A stretch of DNA of 64,000 nucleotides from JAFAQB01 sp046724555 (GCA_046724555.1 JBKOWU010000058.1:8925-72924); one strand, 5' to 3'; numbered from the stretch's first letter, positions 9,399 through 18,685 are shown. Numbers and translations: made by a program. The notes: generated by a model not told the origin, from the letters alone.

Positions 9399-9995
9399 AT
9401 GGCTTTTCAATTTATGCCCGGTGCCACAGCTGTAGGAATTTCTTATCAGAATGGGATTGTTTTAGGAGCAGAAAAACGAGTTTCGTATGGCAATTTCGTA
9501 GTGAACAAGAACACAAAAAAAACATTTTCTGTAACAAATGAGGTTGGCGCAGCCTGTGCTGGGATGATTGCGGATATGCAAGTTCTAGTAAGGCAAGTAA
9601 TCGCTCTGGCTAAGATCCGGAAACTAGAAACCAGACGTAATGTAGCGCCAAATTCGATAGCGAAACTAATGTCTGTTATTATGTTCGAAAGACGGTTTTT
9701 TCCCCTTCTTACTCAGGTAATTGTCGGGGGTATTGGCACCAAAGCGGAAATATATACGTTGGATCCTCTCGGGTCGGTACTTCCTGATGATTATGCCGCC
9801 GTAGGAACGGGTGCTGAAATGGCACTAGGTATCTTGGACAGCGAATATAACCATAGTATGTCACAAGAAAAAGCTAAAGATCTAACAATCAAATCAATCA
9901 AATCATCGATTCAAAGGGATGCGTCGAGCGGAGATGGTATAGATTTATTATTTATAACAACTAAAGGCTGGCATGAAGAATCAATGGCCTTTTGA
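9399..9995 (+). CDS. psmB: Proteasome beta subunit lacking the catalytic Thr1
   Basis: A 198-residue 20S proteasome beta-type subunit. The short propeptide MAFQFMPG ends in the usual Gly, but the next residue, which should be the nucleophile Thr1, is Ala9 (GATAVGI versus the active GTTTVGI). Other active-site positions are kept: Glu25 corresponds to residue 17 and Lys41 to Lys33. The SGDGIDLLFI motif at the C-terminal end is also kept. Many crenarchaea and thaumarchaea encode two beta subunits, one active and one not (as in Sulfolobus), so this is probably the structural, non-cleaving partner; the active one is not in this window. It follows the GHKL ATPase gene on the same strand. Confidence 0.9.
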   Translation: MAFQFMPGATAVGISYQNGIVLGAEKRVSYGNFVVNKNTKKTFSVTNEVGAACAGMIADMQVLVRQVIALAKIRKLETRRNVAPNSIAKLMSVIMFERRFFPLLTQVIVGGIGTKAEIYTLDPLGSVLPDDYAAVGTGAEMALGILDSEYNHSMSQEKAKDLTIKSIKSSIQRDASSGDGIDLLFITTKGWHEESMAF

Positions 9996-10115
9996 ACGAA
10001 CAGGCCAGTGTCTAGCGCATGGTTACCAATGCTTATCGAACTTTTATTGTAGATTCTCACTTTAGATTCTCGTCCTTTGATAGATTAAAAAGCCTTTAAG
10101 GTTAGCATCAACCAA

Positions 10116-10595
10116 CTATGTTATTTGTTTATGCGCTTCCCAATACTCATCGCTTATGTAGTGCAAATTATCGATTATGTATCCTTTTAACTTAGCCGCT
10201 GCGGTTTCACTGTCCTCCATTGCGATACCAGTAGCCAGCGCCTTTAGATGAACCTCATCTTTAACAACGACTATGTCGTCTTTCTTAAAAATGTCAAATT
10301 TCGTAATGCCTGGCCTCATTATTTTTGCGCCATTACAAACGAACTTGACCGCACCCATGTCAACTAGTACGGACGGAAAACGTTCCACCAACTTTGGTTC
10401 GCCTAAAAAAGGCAAGATAATATTCTGATTTATTTCGATAGCCGTAAAATTCTCGGATTTGATAATCCGTTTCCCGTCTGCGATTTCGTAAACCTTAAAA
10501 CTTTTGGTCCTGGGTAGAATATCTTCCGGCCATTTCTTTTTAATTATTTCAGTCACGGCAGAGCTATCTCTTTTCGAGAGAACAGATATTCTCAA
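10116..10595 (-). CDS. PUA-domain RNA-binding protein (MCT-1/Tma20-like)
   Basis: A 159-residue protein with an N-terminal pre-PUA domain (to about residue 75) and a C-terminal PUA domain with the typical VDMGAVKFVCNGAKIMRPGI strand-turn motif near residues 78-97. This two-domain layout matches archaeal homologues of eukaryotic MCT-1/Tma20, which bind the ribosome and tRNA during initiation and recycling. Function in archaea is inferred. It is a single gene on the minus strand, convergent with psmB and transcribed in the same direction as the Nudix gene upstream. Confidence 0.82.
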   Translation of the reverse strand: MRISVLSKRDSSAVTEIIKKKWPEDILPRTKSFKVYEIADGKRIIKSENFTAIEINQNIILPFLGEPKLVERFPSVLVDMGAVKFVCNGAKIMRPGITKFDIFKKDDIVVVKDEVHLKALATGIAMEDSETAAAKLKGYIIDNLHYISDEYWEAHKQIT

Positions 10596-10766
10596 TAATA
10601 TCAGCGTTTTAAAAAATATGGGTTTTTATAATACCTATCATGCATGAACGGAAGGAATGTGAACGCTAGCGAAATGGATTTGCAATTAGTGTTTGATGCT
10701 TGTATTGTCATCATTACCGACATCCGATAACCGACTCCCTTACCACAATTTGATATCATTATAACC

Positions 10767-11366
10767 TCATACTTTTTCGAATTTTGAACTATAACACCTC
10801 AAAAATAGCCGGTCATATAGTTGTTTGACTATGCTGGCAGTAGCTCCCCATATTACTTCACTCTTGTATTTGAATATAAACCTGTCTTTGGTAGATATAT
10901 AGTCGTGTAGTCTATCAGAAGCAATGGTATTTAACAAGCCTACCAGAGGAACGTCAAGAATGCATTGTACTTCATCTAAGAGAATCCTTGGTTTGGGTAT
11001 TTTATCTTGTACTGTAATGTATGGAGTTATAAGATAGTTTGAGGTTACAGTCCTAACGGGCTCTAAACTCCCGCATATATCCTTCTCTGTGAAGGCAAGG
11101 CCCACTTCTTCTCTCGTTTCTCTTAAAGCAGTAAAATATAGTTCCCTGTCCTCTTTTACAAACGTTCCACCTGGGAAGCATACTTCGTCAGCGTGTGATT
11201 TCAGGCCAGAACTGCGCTTAGTAAACAATATTCGAGGTAATCCATAACCATAATGAATTATTAAGAGAACCGATGCCATTAGAGGTCTGTCACGACCCCG
11301 CGCGCACTTGAAGTCGGGTCGTGTTACTGGGTCTAAACATGTTAAAATATCTTCCCTCTTAATCAT
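10767..11366 (-). CDS. Nudix hydrolase, CoA pyrophosphatase-like
   Basis: A 199-residue Nudix protein. The Nudix box reads GGTFVKEDRELYF followed by TALRETREEVGL; the two extra residues between the first Glu and the REx2EE core fit the NudL/NUDT7 group that splits coenzyme A into phosphopantetheine and 3',5'-ADP. LLIHYGYGLPRILFTKRS and SSGLKSHADEVCFPGG are the typical sequences before the box in this group. The substrate assignment is from the family pattern and could be another nucleotide diphosphate derivative. It stands alone with about 170 bp to the PUA gene and 230 bp to the divergent MTHFR-like gene. Confidence 0.85.
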   Translation of the reverse strand: MIKREDILTCLDPVTRPDFKCARGRDRPLMASVLLIIHYGYGLPRILFTKRSSGLKSHADEVCFPGGTFVKEDRELYFTALRETREEVGLAFTEKDICGSLEPVRTVTSNYLITPYITVQDKIPKPRILLDEVQCILDVPLVGLLNTIASDRLHDYISTKDRFIFKYKSEVIWGATASIVKQLYDRLFLRCYSSKFEKV

Positions 11367-11594
11367 CTGTTGTTCTCTATTCTAATATTGCCAAAGTCGG
11401 GATGTAGTAAATAAAAATTATGCTAATCTCAACAATCTACATACTCTATTCACGTATTATTATAATAATTTGACACATAAAAATAATCCTTGCGCCTAAT
11501 ACCAGGACATGGTCTTAATCTAAAGGAAGGGCAATTCCTGATTAAACCTCGCATTTAATAAACCCCAATACGAATCAAAAGGCTACACACGATA

Positions 11595-12368
11595 ATGAAA
11601 CTAAGCTATGAATTGAACCCACCTAGGATTTTGAACAAAAACAATTTCGATATTTCCAATATTAATGAGCAAATTAAGCATTTTACAAGACGTGCAACGG
11701 CATTAACAGAATATGCTGATGGAATTCATATAACTGATTCAGTTCTAGGAATTGCTCGGATATCCAGCATCACTGCAGCAGGTTATGTTAAAAGATGTGG
11801 GAGTCCATTAAGTATCAGCTGCAGCCTTCGGGTTAGGGATAGAAATTTAACGTCAATTAGTCAATTCGTTTGTGATGCAATTCTGGTTGGTGTTCAAGGT
11901 TTGTTAGTGTTGGCAGGGGACGAGCCCTCTGAGGGTCCAATAGGATCGGACTTGAAACCCAGCGAGGTGCTAAATCTGTTGCATAATAGAAAATATGACT
12001 CTCTCCTAGCCTTGAACCTCTCGGTACCGCACAAAATCAGACATAGGAATTCTATTCGGAGAAAACTTGATGCTAGACCCAATGCACTTGTAACACAGTC
12101 GATTGTCTCGCTGGCCGATCTCGGAGAAATAGTTGATATTGCAAAACCTTTCAATATCAAAGTTGTTGCCTGTATTATGGTTCCTTCACAAAAGAATACA
12201 TCTTCGGCGGATGCCATTGGTCTGAACTGGAAGGAATATGCAAATAACCCAATTGATTTTGTATTGCAGGCAGCAAAAATAGCGGACGAAGTACTTATTA
12301 CTTCTCCTAACAGTTTCGCATCTGGACTTGACTTATTAAAAGAGGTAAAGGGATTATTGAAGCATTAG
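11595..12368 (+). CDS. Methylenetetrahydrofolate reductase-like protein
   Basis: A 257-residue TIM-barrel protein of the MTHFR family, which reduces methylene-tetrahydrofolate (or its methanopterin analogue) to the methyl form for methionine synthesis. The N-terminal Glu of YELNPPR matches the catalytic SxExxPP of MetF. ADGIHITDS, SCSLRVRDRN, LLVLAGDEP and VVACIMVPSQK correspond to successive barrel strands; LAGDEP replaces the usual LRGD. It is shorter and more divergent than bacterial MetF (about 290 residues), so cofactor and exact substrate are uncertain. Its stop overlaps the end of the convergent ABC ATPase by 4 bp. Confidence 0.75.
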   Translation: MKLSYELNPPRILNKNNFDISNINEQIKHFTRRATALTEYADGIHITDSVLGIARISSITAAGYVKRCGSPLSISCSLRVRDRNLTSISQFVCDAILVGVQGLLVLAGDEPSEGPIGSDLKPSEVLNLLHNRKYDSLLALNLSVPHKIRHRNSIRRKLDARPNALVTQSIVSLADLGEIVDIAKPFNIKVVACIMVPSQKNTSSADAIGLNWKEYANNPIDFVLQAAKIADEVLITSPNSFASGLDLLKEVKGLLKH

Positions 12369-13156
12369 AATGTTTCTTGCATTTTTCTGGCAGTCACAAT
12401 CTCAGCTCTCAACTCGTCTATGACTTTTCTTTGATAATCATGTAAGTCACTATCCTCAGTTAACCTGGGTCTCCTATAGTCAATGACAATTTCTTTTTTA
12501 ACCTTCCCTGGCCTGCTTGTAAAGATTACGACCTTGTCTCCCAAGCATACAGATTCAATTATATTGTGCGTAACGAAAATAATGGTCTTTCTGGTTTTCG
12601 CCCATATTAGCTGTAATTCTACTAGAAGCAAGTCTCTGGTCTGAGAATCCAGTCCAGCGAAGGGCTCATCCATTAAAAGTACTTCTGGATCCATTACTAG
12701 TGCCCTCGCAATTGCAACTCTTTGCTTCATCCCACCAGACAATTGATAGGTAAATGCTTTAGAGAATTTTGTCAACTGCATCATGTCAAGATAATGCATA
12801 GCTATTTCGTTCCTTTTCTTCTTCTCAACTCCTGCCATTCTGAGCCCGAATTCCACATTTTCAATAACATTCAGCCACGGAAACAATGCATTTTCTTGGA
12901 ATACCATGATCCTATCAGGACCGGTATTTGTTACTGGCCTCCCATTTAGAATAACCTCCCCTTGAGTAGGTCTATCTAATCCAGCTAAAATATTAAGGAG
13001 GGTAGATTTGCCGCATCCTGAAGGGCCAACGAAACATACAAACTGACCTTCGGCTATGGAGAGATTAACATCCTCAATTGCCGTGATGTAGTCAATGCCA
13101 TCTGTATGTGTTCGTCGAAATTTCTTAGTTACATTTTTGATCTGAACCTTAGCCAA
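12365..13156 (-). CDS. ABC transporter ATPase, nitrate/sulfonate/taurine type
   Basis: A 263-residue ATPase with Walker A GPSGCGKST, Q-loop in VFQENALFPW, signature LSGGMKQR, Walker B VLLMDEPFAGLD and the switch His in FVTHN. The FQENALFPWLNVIENV segment and overall length match the SsuB/TauB/NrtD group that energises uptake of nitrate, sulfonates or similar anions. No permease or binding protein is adjacent: the neighbours are Trm1 upstream and the convergent MTHFR-like gene. Either its partners are elsewhere or it serves another transporter. The substrate cannot be decided from the sequence. Confidence 0.88.
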   Translation of the reverse strand: MAKVQIKNVTKKFRRTHTDGIDYITAIEDVNLSIAEGQFVCFVGPSGCGKSTLLNILAGLDRPTQGEVILNGRPVTNTGPDRIMVFQENALFPWLNVIENVEFGLRMAGVEKKKRNEIAMHYLDMMQLTKFSKAFTYQLSGGMKQRVAIARALVMDPEVLLMDEPFAGLDSQTRDLLLVELQLIWAKTRKTIIFVTHNIIESVCLGDKVVIFTSRPGKVKKEIVIDYRRPRLTEDSDLHDYQRKVIDELRAEIVTARKMQETF

Positions 13157-13332
13157 CTATGAAATGTGCTCCTAGAAGAGAAGTTGAATAACCTAATCTA
13201 GAATTTAATCTTATGCCAATTCAATCAATAGTCACATTGTAAGCGTCTATAATGTGCCGAAAGATCAATGATTCACTATAAACATGCACGATTAGTTTGG
13301 CCATCTGAGCCAGTACGCCTTTACATGAACTT

Positions 13333-14541
13333 TTACTGAAGAAGGGTTAAGATCTCCTTTATTCCGGCATCTGTTTTGAATCCGCGCTTATCGAGGCTAG
13401 TTTTTGAAGATCTATAGCCCGATCTTGATAGCCTTTCAATAGTCTTTGCAACAGAATGAGGACTGGTTTTTAATTTGGCGGCGATTTCGTCTGTAATAAA
13501 ATAGTATGGGATATCGTCGTTCTCTTCGAAGCATGTACTTAACATAGATCTATCTACTATGGCATTATCCTGCAGACCGGAACCAACTTTATTCAAGTTA
13601 TACCTTTCCATCTTTTTGATCAAACACTTATCAAACAATCTTGAGATCCATAGTTGACCGGCGATGTTGAAGCTATTTCCACACAAACCGCACGCATCTG
13701 GCTTATTGTATTGTTTAGATACCATCCTATTTCCGCACTTCTCACAATGCTGTATAAAGCCTAATTTATGATGGACCATGTTTGCTTCTATACTGCTTAA
13801 TTTGACTCTAGCATAGATTCTGATATATTGCGAGTAACTGTGAGCAAATAACGGTTCTATGCTCAGTCCAAACCTAGAGGCAGTCAAGCTTATCTGTGAC
13901 AATAAAATCCGAATTGCAATTTCGTTTGTATAATGACACCTGATTGCCCTACCATAATATTTACGAAAACAAACATCATTAAATTTTCCACATAATACTG
14001 CTGTATCAGTTGCAGTAACCGAAATTAAGCCGGAATCAAGAACAGATCTAAGCGCACAGTCAATATATGGAGCAGGAGATCCGAACGGATCCAAATCAAG
14101 CACGGCAAATCTGTCGCTTTTTTTTGTTTGACATGACAAAAGAAACTTACAGGCCTCGTTTACCGAGAAGTTACATTTTCTTTCAACAAAATTTAAAACT
14201 GCATTTTTTTTTGACAACTCTATTGCAAGGGGATTCAAGTCATTTATGTAAACTTCGTCGATTTCCTGAACCTCTACAGCTACCCTTAGGGCTCTTGCGC
14301 CGACTCCACTGAGCGGATCTGCATAAGTTTTTTGCTTTATGGTCATATCATGAAGAAACGCTCTATAAACAAGGATAGATATATCACGGCTCAGTTTGGC
14401 TGAAGGATTAAAGAAAGCAGGGTTCTTTGGCGGAACTCGACTAGTTAGAGACAGGGCGGGAACAAGTAACTTTGTATTCCCCTCTACAGTTTTGCCTGTT
14501 TCGTCTAATAGCACACTAACGACACGCATTCCAATCTGCAT
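13333..14541 (-). CDS. trm1: tRNA (guanine26-N2)-dimethyltransferase
   Basis: A 402-residue archaeal Trm1, which uses SAM to make N2,N2-dimethylguanosine at tRNA position 26. The methyltransferase core shows YADPLSGVGARALR (SAM loop), VYINDLNPLAIEL and the catalytic motif VLDLDPFGSPAPY. A Cys4 zinc element (CEKCGNRM ... CGLCGN) sits near residues 262-288. Length is normal for archaea. The two tRNAs in this window carry G at 26, a potential substrate. It lies 87 bp from the divergent RNase HII gene, so the two share an upstream region. Confidence 0.93.
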   Translation of the reverse strand: MQIGMRVVSVLLDETGKTVEGNTKLLVPALSLTSRVPPKNPAFFNPSAKLSRDISILVYRAFLHDMTIKQKTYADPLSGVGARALRVAVEVQEIDEVYINDLNPLAIELSKKNAVLNFVERKCNFSVNEACKFLLSCQTKKSDRFAVLDLDPFGSPAPYIDCALRSVLDSGLISVTATDTAVLCGKFNDVCFRKYYGRAIRCHYTNEIAIRILLSQISLTASRFGLSIEPLFAHSYSQYIRIYARVKLSSIEANMVHHKLGFIQHCEKCGNRMVSKQYNKPDACGLCGNSFNIAGQLWISRLFDKCLIKKMERYNLNKVGSGLQDNAIVDRSMLSTCFEENDDIPYYFITDEIAAKLKTSPHSVAKTIERLSRSGYRSSKTSLDKRGFKTDAGIKEILTLLQ

Positions 14542-14628
14542 CCAAAAATATAAACCAACAAGTACGCTTAAGCCAAATTCATAATAGGTACTTGCTCTAT
14601 AACAGATGCATAAAAGGATAGCATACTG

Positions 14629-15303
14629 TTGCAGTGTATGAATAATACTGTTAGTATCGGCGGAGTTGATGAAGCAGGCCGCGGATCAATTATTGGGCCG
14701 CTAGTTGTCGCGGGAATAAGCTTCAAGAAGGACACTGTATTCGAACTGCGTAACATAGGCGTTAAGGACTCAAAAGCATTAACACCCAAGTCACGTGTTA
14801 ACCTCTGTACTCAACTTAAGAAGATAGCCAGTTCGATTTGTATTTATAAAATGGATTGTCGCGTAATAGACCACAATGTGAATTTGAAAAGCTTAAACAG
14901 GCTAGAGGCTAGGATGATGGCGCATGTAATAAGTAATCTTAAAGTTGATGAGGTGTTTGTAGATTCATGTGACGTTAATCCAGACAGATACAAGCATTGT
15001 ATATTATCGTATCTCCCCACAGTAAAAGTAAAACTACGCTCTATGCATCACGCAGACAGGATAAATAGAGTTGTAGCTGCAGCCTCGATTGTAGCCAAAG
15101 TTACCAGAGATCAAGAAATAGAAAAAATTCGTAAGACACATTGCGATATAGGGAGCGGATATCCCTCTGACTACAAGACAATGGGATTTATCAGGGACTG
15201 GGTCTCAAAATATAAATGTGCTCCTAACTTTGCGAGGAGATCTTGGAGACCACTGAAACAGATGCTAGTAGAAATTGAGCGATATGAACTAGGTCATTTT
15301 TGA
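14629..15303 (+). CDS. rnhB: Ribonuclease HII
   Basis: A 224-residue RNase HII that cuts the RNA strand of RNA-DNA hybrids and single ribonucleotides in DNA. The active-site acidic residues are visible: Asp and Glu of GGVDEAGRG near the N-terminus, Asp in EVFVDSCDVN and Asp in HHADRINRVVAAASIVAKV. The Tyr of YPSDYKT follows, as expected. The first ATG at 14629 is used; an ATG three codons later (MNNTV) is equally plausible. The last 10 bp overlap the convergent fibrillarin gene. Confidence 0.94.
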   Translation: MQCMNNTVSIGGVDEAGRGSIIGPLVVAGISFKKDTVFELRNIGVKDSKALTPKSRVNLCTQLKKIASSICIYKMDCRVIDHNVNLKSLNRLEARMMAHVISNLKVDEVFVDSCDVNPDRYKHCILSYLPTVKVKLRSMHHADRINRVVAAASIVAKVTRDQEIEKIRKTHCDIGSGYPSDYKTMGFIRDWVSKYKCAPNFARRSWRPLKQMLVEIERYELGHF

Positions 15304-16010
15304 TGATACTTAGCATGTATTATGCTATGGTCCTTATCAAACGGATCAAGATTGATAATCTGATCAATATGGAATCCGTTCTCTTGTAGCCTCTTTGCCT
15401 CACGGGCTACTACTGCTGGAGGGTCCATCGTCACGTCTATACTTCTTGTCTTGATGACTACTAAGATTGGGGCTCCTTGTTTAAGATAAGCGTGGCAGTT
15501 TACTATTGCGATATCAGTTTGGTCAGCTTGTGCTATATCTGAATAGACTAGGTCTACCTTACCAAAGATCGAGAAATATGATTGAGGTTTTCTGGCATCC
15601 TCAATTATTGGCACGACATTTGCTCGCTTGGAAGCAACATTCTCTATTAGCTCTCTTCCGACTCTTATCGCTGGTTCTACTGCAAAAACAATTCCATCTA
15701 ATCCCACTATGTCAGAAATATGGCTTACAGTTGTTCCTGTCGATGCGCCGAGATATAAAACTTTCATGGACTTCTTTATGGGCAGATCGTTTAGACCCTT
15801 TTTCATGGCCCCTGCTAGTTTGCTTCTGTAAGGGTCCCATACACGATATTCGGCTCCTTTCTGTTTTACTAGCTTTTCTCCATATACGCTGTTGCCTTCT
15901 ACCAGATTAAGTGTTGCTAGCTGCCTTTGTCCATCAATTACTATCCATTTGACAATATCAAAGTGCGTATTATCATCATTTTCTGTGAAAAGAGAGTTAT
16001 TATTTGACAT
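15294..16010 (-). CDS. flpA: Fibrillarin-like rRNA/tRNA 2'-O-methyltransferase
   Basis: A 238-residue fibrillarin, the SAM-dependent catalytic subunit of C/D-box sRNPs that methylates rRNA and tRNA riboses. Motifs: EYRVWDPYRSKLAGA, SAM loop VLYLGASTGTTVSHIS, VFAVEPAIRVGREL and the conserved Asp in LVYSDIAQ, ending with KTRSIDVT. It is transcribed after nop5 on the same strand with a 106-bp spacer, the common archaeal nop5-flpA order. L7Ae, the third core protein, is not in the window. Confidence 0.96.
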   Translation of the reverse strand: MSNNNSLFTENDDNTHFDIVKWIVIDGQRQLATLNLVEGNSVYGEKLVKQKGAEYRVWDPYRSKLAGAMKKGLNDLPIKKSMKVLYLGASTGTTVSHISDIVGLDGIVFAVEPAIRVGRELIENVASKRANVVPIIEDARKPQSYFSIFGKVDLVYSDIAQADQTDIAIVNCHAYLKQGAPILVVIKTRSIDVTMDPPAVVAREAKRLQENGFHIDQIINLDPFDKDHSIIHAKYHQK

Positions 16011-16116
16011 TCTAACACAGTTATGCTTGTGCTTTTATTTGCAATATAATCTAAGCAATTTGATTGAATTCAAGGTCACAGTTTACTCGCTTTTTAGTTT
16101 ATAATTTGGAGAATGA

Positions 16117-17388
16117 TTAAAACCGGCGCTTTCCGAACTTGTTTTTAATCCTCTTTTTGCTTTTGGTAAATTTGCCCCGCCTTGAATCGGAAAACTGTTG
16201 TTGCTGACGCTGAATATGTTGATTAAACTTTCTACTTCTAATTTTATCTTCATCTGGTTCTTTGTATTTTTCCTTAATTTCGGAAATCCTCTTCTCCAAT
16301 TTGTTTAAAATAGACTGATCTTTGCCGGATCGTCTGTATAGATCAATCCTAGCCGCAATCGCAACCTTCGATGCGACCGCTCTGGCGATTTTCCCACGCT
16401 GCCATTTTGGGGCAGAATGAACCATGGCGTGCTGGAATAATAAACCGTGCTTTGGAGGCCTAGCTCCGGACTTGAGGGCTCTAAATAATGCCTTTTCAGC
16501 ACCTAGTACCTGAATAGTACTAGCGGAAGAGAACGCCAGTCTGTTCAAACTACCTGCTTTGGATATCAGTCTTGCCCCAACTAAAGCAGTCAATATCTGC
16601 TTTACATTGGGAGCAACAACTTCCATCGTATCTTCTAGATATTCAGCTATAATCCTACGTAGCTCAGACTCTAGTAAAACCTCGTTTGCAATTTTTTTTA
16701 GTATTTCAAGACTTTTACTAGAAGCATCTCCACCCTTGCTCCTCGTTGCTGCGTCAAGTATGATTTCTACCTTTCTGTCTTGGAGTCCAGCCTGCTCTAG
16801 CATCTGTTTAGTAATATTTTGCCTTAAACCAGCTTTTGCTACTATTTCTGCGTATAAATTGGGACTTTGGATCAAATTGTCCAGCTCAGGAAAATGTAAG
16901 CCATACCACTCACGCATTCTAGTCGATAAAACATTCACTAGTTTATCCAACTCGTCCAATGCGCTGATTGCCTGTATTATATGGAGATCCAGTTTTTCGG
17001 AGGCTTCTCTTACCCTAGTCGATGAAAATTCGATAGCAAAGTTTCTGAGCTTTTGCATGGCTTCCGCTTCGTTTTTGACAAGCTGGGATTTTACCATTAG
17101 CGCAGGTTTTTCATTTTGGATCTTTCTTTGCTCATCGTCGGACATTATATGGCTGTTCAATCCTGATTGTCTTAAAAGCAGCATTATACTTGCATCGTTA
17201 ACAGATATCAAATCAAATGAATGTAATATTTCAGTCAGCTGATCGAGCTCAGCAGAGCTCTTGCCATCTTTCAGTAAACGATATGAGTGAATTGGGTTGT
17301 CAAATTTCCTTGAGGCTATTAAATTATTACTCTCATCAAACGCCGCAAGTCCGGTCTCTAGAAGCAAAACAGAGCAGATATTAGTCAT
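16117..17388 (-). CDS. Nop5/Nop56/58-like C/D-box sRNP core protein
   Basis: A 423-residue Nop5 that bridges fibrillarin and L7Ae on C/D sRNAs. The N-terminal fibrillarin-binding part runs to about residue 110. A coiled-coil follows, then the NOP domain containing IVAPNVKQ-type and AGSLNRLAFSSASTIQVLGAEKALFRALKSGARPPKHG segments, where GA-KALFR and the RPPKHG loop are diagnostic. The last about 45 residues are Lys/Arg/Gln-rich, as in other archaea. It is upstream of flpA and probably in the same transcript. The ATG at 17388 follows a TA-rich leader. Confidence 0.95.
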   Translation of the reverse strand: MTNICSVLLLETGLAAFDESNNLIASRKFDNPIHSYRLLKDGKSSAELDQLTEILHSFDLISVNDASIMLLLRQSGLNSHIMSDDEQRKIQNEKPALMVKSQLVKNEAEAMQKLRNFAIEFSSTRVREASEKLDLHIIQAISALDELDKLVNVLSTRMREWYGLHFPELDNLIQSPNLYAEIVAKAGLRQNITKQMLEQAGLQDRKVEIILDAATRSKGGDASSKSLEILKKIANEVLLESELRRIIAEYLEDTMEVVAPNVKQILTALVGARLISKAGSLNRLAFSSASTIQVLGAEKALFRALKSGARPPKHGLLFQHAMVHSAPKWQRGKIARAVASKVAIAARIDLYRRSGKDQSILNKLEKRISEIKEKYKEPDEDKIRSRKFNQHIQRQQQQFSDSRRGKFTKSKKRIKNKFGKRRF

Positions 17389-17634
17389 TACTCACTCAAT
17401 TCCTTGTATCATCTTATTAAAAAAGATAGCATCCATAGTATCGTTAATAGACTGCAGCCAGGAGAATCTCAACCTCATAGTGTTTACATAGGAGCATCCT
17501 ATTTCCGCTTTTACGATAGCATGCCCGATTTTATCTGGAATCTACTAAACGTGGGTACTTATCACCCTTGATCATATAGCAATAATATCATATTATATTC
17601 ACATTAAAATAAAAGATTAACGCTAAAATAGCAA

Positions 17635-18072
17635 ATGTTGTTTGGAAATAAAGGCAAGAAGAGTTCAGCATCGACACCAAAAAAGCAGGTCCTTATCACT
17701 AGGCAGACTGCTGATGGCATTATTACATATTCCAAAACATGTCATCCAAATGAAGGAATCCTGATTTTGGGTGGAAAGAGTAACAAAAACGAGATAGTCG
17801 TCGACAGTCTGATTCTTCCTCCATTTTCAGTACATGGTCCATATTACTCTGGCTTCCCAAGCTATGATCTACCATTTGATCTTTCTTATGTGGGAACAGC
17901 GCATTCTCACCCGAGCGGCTCTAATAAGCCCTCTCTCGAGGATCTTAATAATTACTATGGTTTAGTATCTATAATCATAAATTATCCATATACTTATGAT
18001 ACCATCGCCGCATTTGACAGAGACGGAAACCATATGAAATTGCAAATAATCACTGCTGTAAGTGAGAAATGA
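17635..18072 (+). CDS. JAMM/MPN+ metalloprotease (Mov34/PAD-1 family)
   Basis: A 145-residue JAB1/MPN+ peptidase. The JAMM zinc site is complete: Glu40 in HPNEG, His90-x-His92-Pro in TAHSHPSG, Ser100 and Asp103 in PSLEDL. In archaea such enzymes (for example haloarchaeal JAMM1) cleave ubiquitin-like SAMP conjugates or process sulfur-carrier precursors. The same window encodes a ubiquitin-like domain fused to an E1 enzyme at 32526, a plausible substrate, although they are 15 kb apart; that link is inference. The ATG sits about 12 bases after an A-rich leader with a TATA-like stretch. It is divergent from nop5. Confidence 0.88.
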   Translation: MLFGNKGKKSSASTPKKQVLITRQTADGIITYSKTCHPNEGILILGGKSNKNEIVVDSLILPPFSVHGPYYSGFPSYDLPFDLSYVGTAHSHPSGSNKPSLEDLNNYYGLVSIIINYPYTYDTIAAFDRDGNHMKLQIITAVSEK

Positions 18073-18340
18073 CCTGCTGAAAATTTTCAATATTTCCCAA
18101 GGCTAATAAGATTTTCAGAGCTAATTGACCTCGATAGATCGTAAGAACCTTTTATGTTCGTTCTCCTTATTGTTTTTGTACATGCATCTAATTGTTGCTC
18201 AATTATGTCATTTATCGTGCCTCAAAACCCCTTAGGGATAGGGATGGAGATTATAGGTGTATTCCATATTAAACAAGATTTAAACAAAATGAATATGTCC
18301 ACCAAAATGTACAAATGCAAGTTATGCCTTTTCACTAGTA

Positions 18341-18685
18341 TTGACCCTAGAAGAACTGCGCGCGAAAGCATTATTTCAGAATACTATCGACGTATGGATA
18401 ATGTTCTGCGAGGAAAAAGGACAAGAATGGTGGGATATTAGTGGTTACCGCGCATTCATAAATCACCTTCAAAGTAGCGGTGTCAGGATGCAAAAATTTC
18501 CCTTGTGCATCAAAGAATCAGGCGGAATATATGAAAGAGGGAGAGACAAGACAAAGTTCCTAGACGAACTATCTAAACTCTCATCCGACGATGCATCAGC
18601 GTATACCATAAAGCTTTCAGACCCTTTGCTTAATGCAATAAGATCATTTCGAGCTATCAAGGCTAGCCAACAAGGTGGAACTTAG
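18341..18685 (+). CDS. Conserved-looking hypothetical protein
   Basis: A 114-residue soluble, charged protein with no motif that I recognise. It has a helical N-terminal half with aromatic residues (WIMFCEEKGQEWW) and a C-terminal half with SDPLLNAIRSFRAIK. It starts with TTG at 18341; no better start lies nearby. It converges on the dppC-like gene with a 4-bp overlap. An overlapping frame from 18154 reads Cys-rich residues but looks random. Function unknown. Confidence 0.55.
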   Translation: MTLEELRAKALFQNTIDVWIMFCEEKGQEWWDISGYRAFINHLQSSGVRMQKFPLCIKESGGIYERGRDKTKFLDELSKLSSDDASAYTIKLSDPLLNAIRSFRAIKASQQGGT

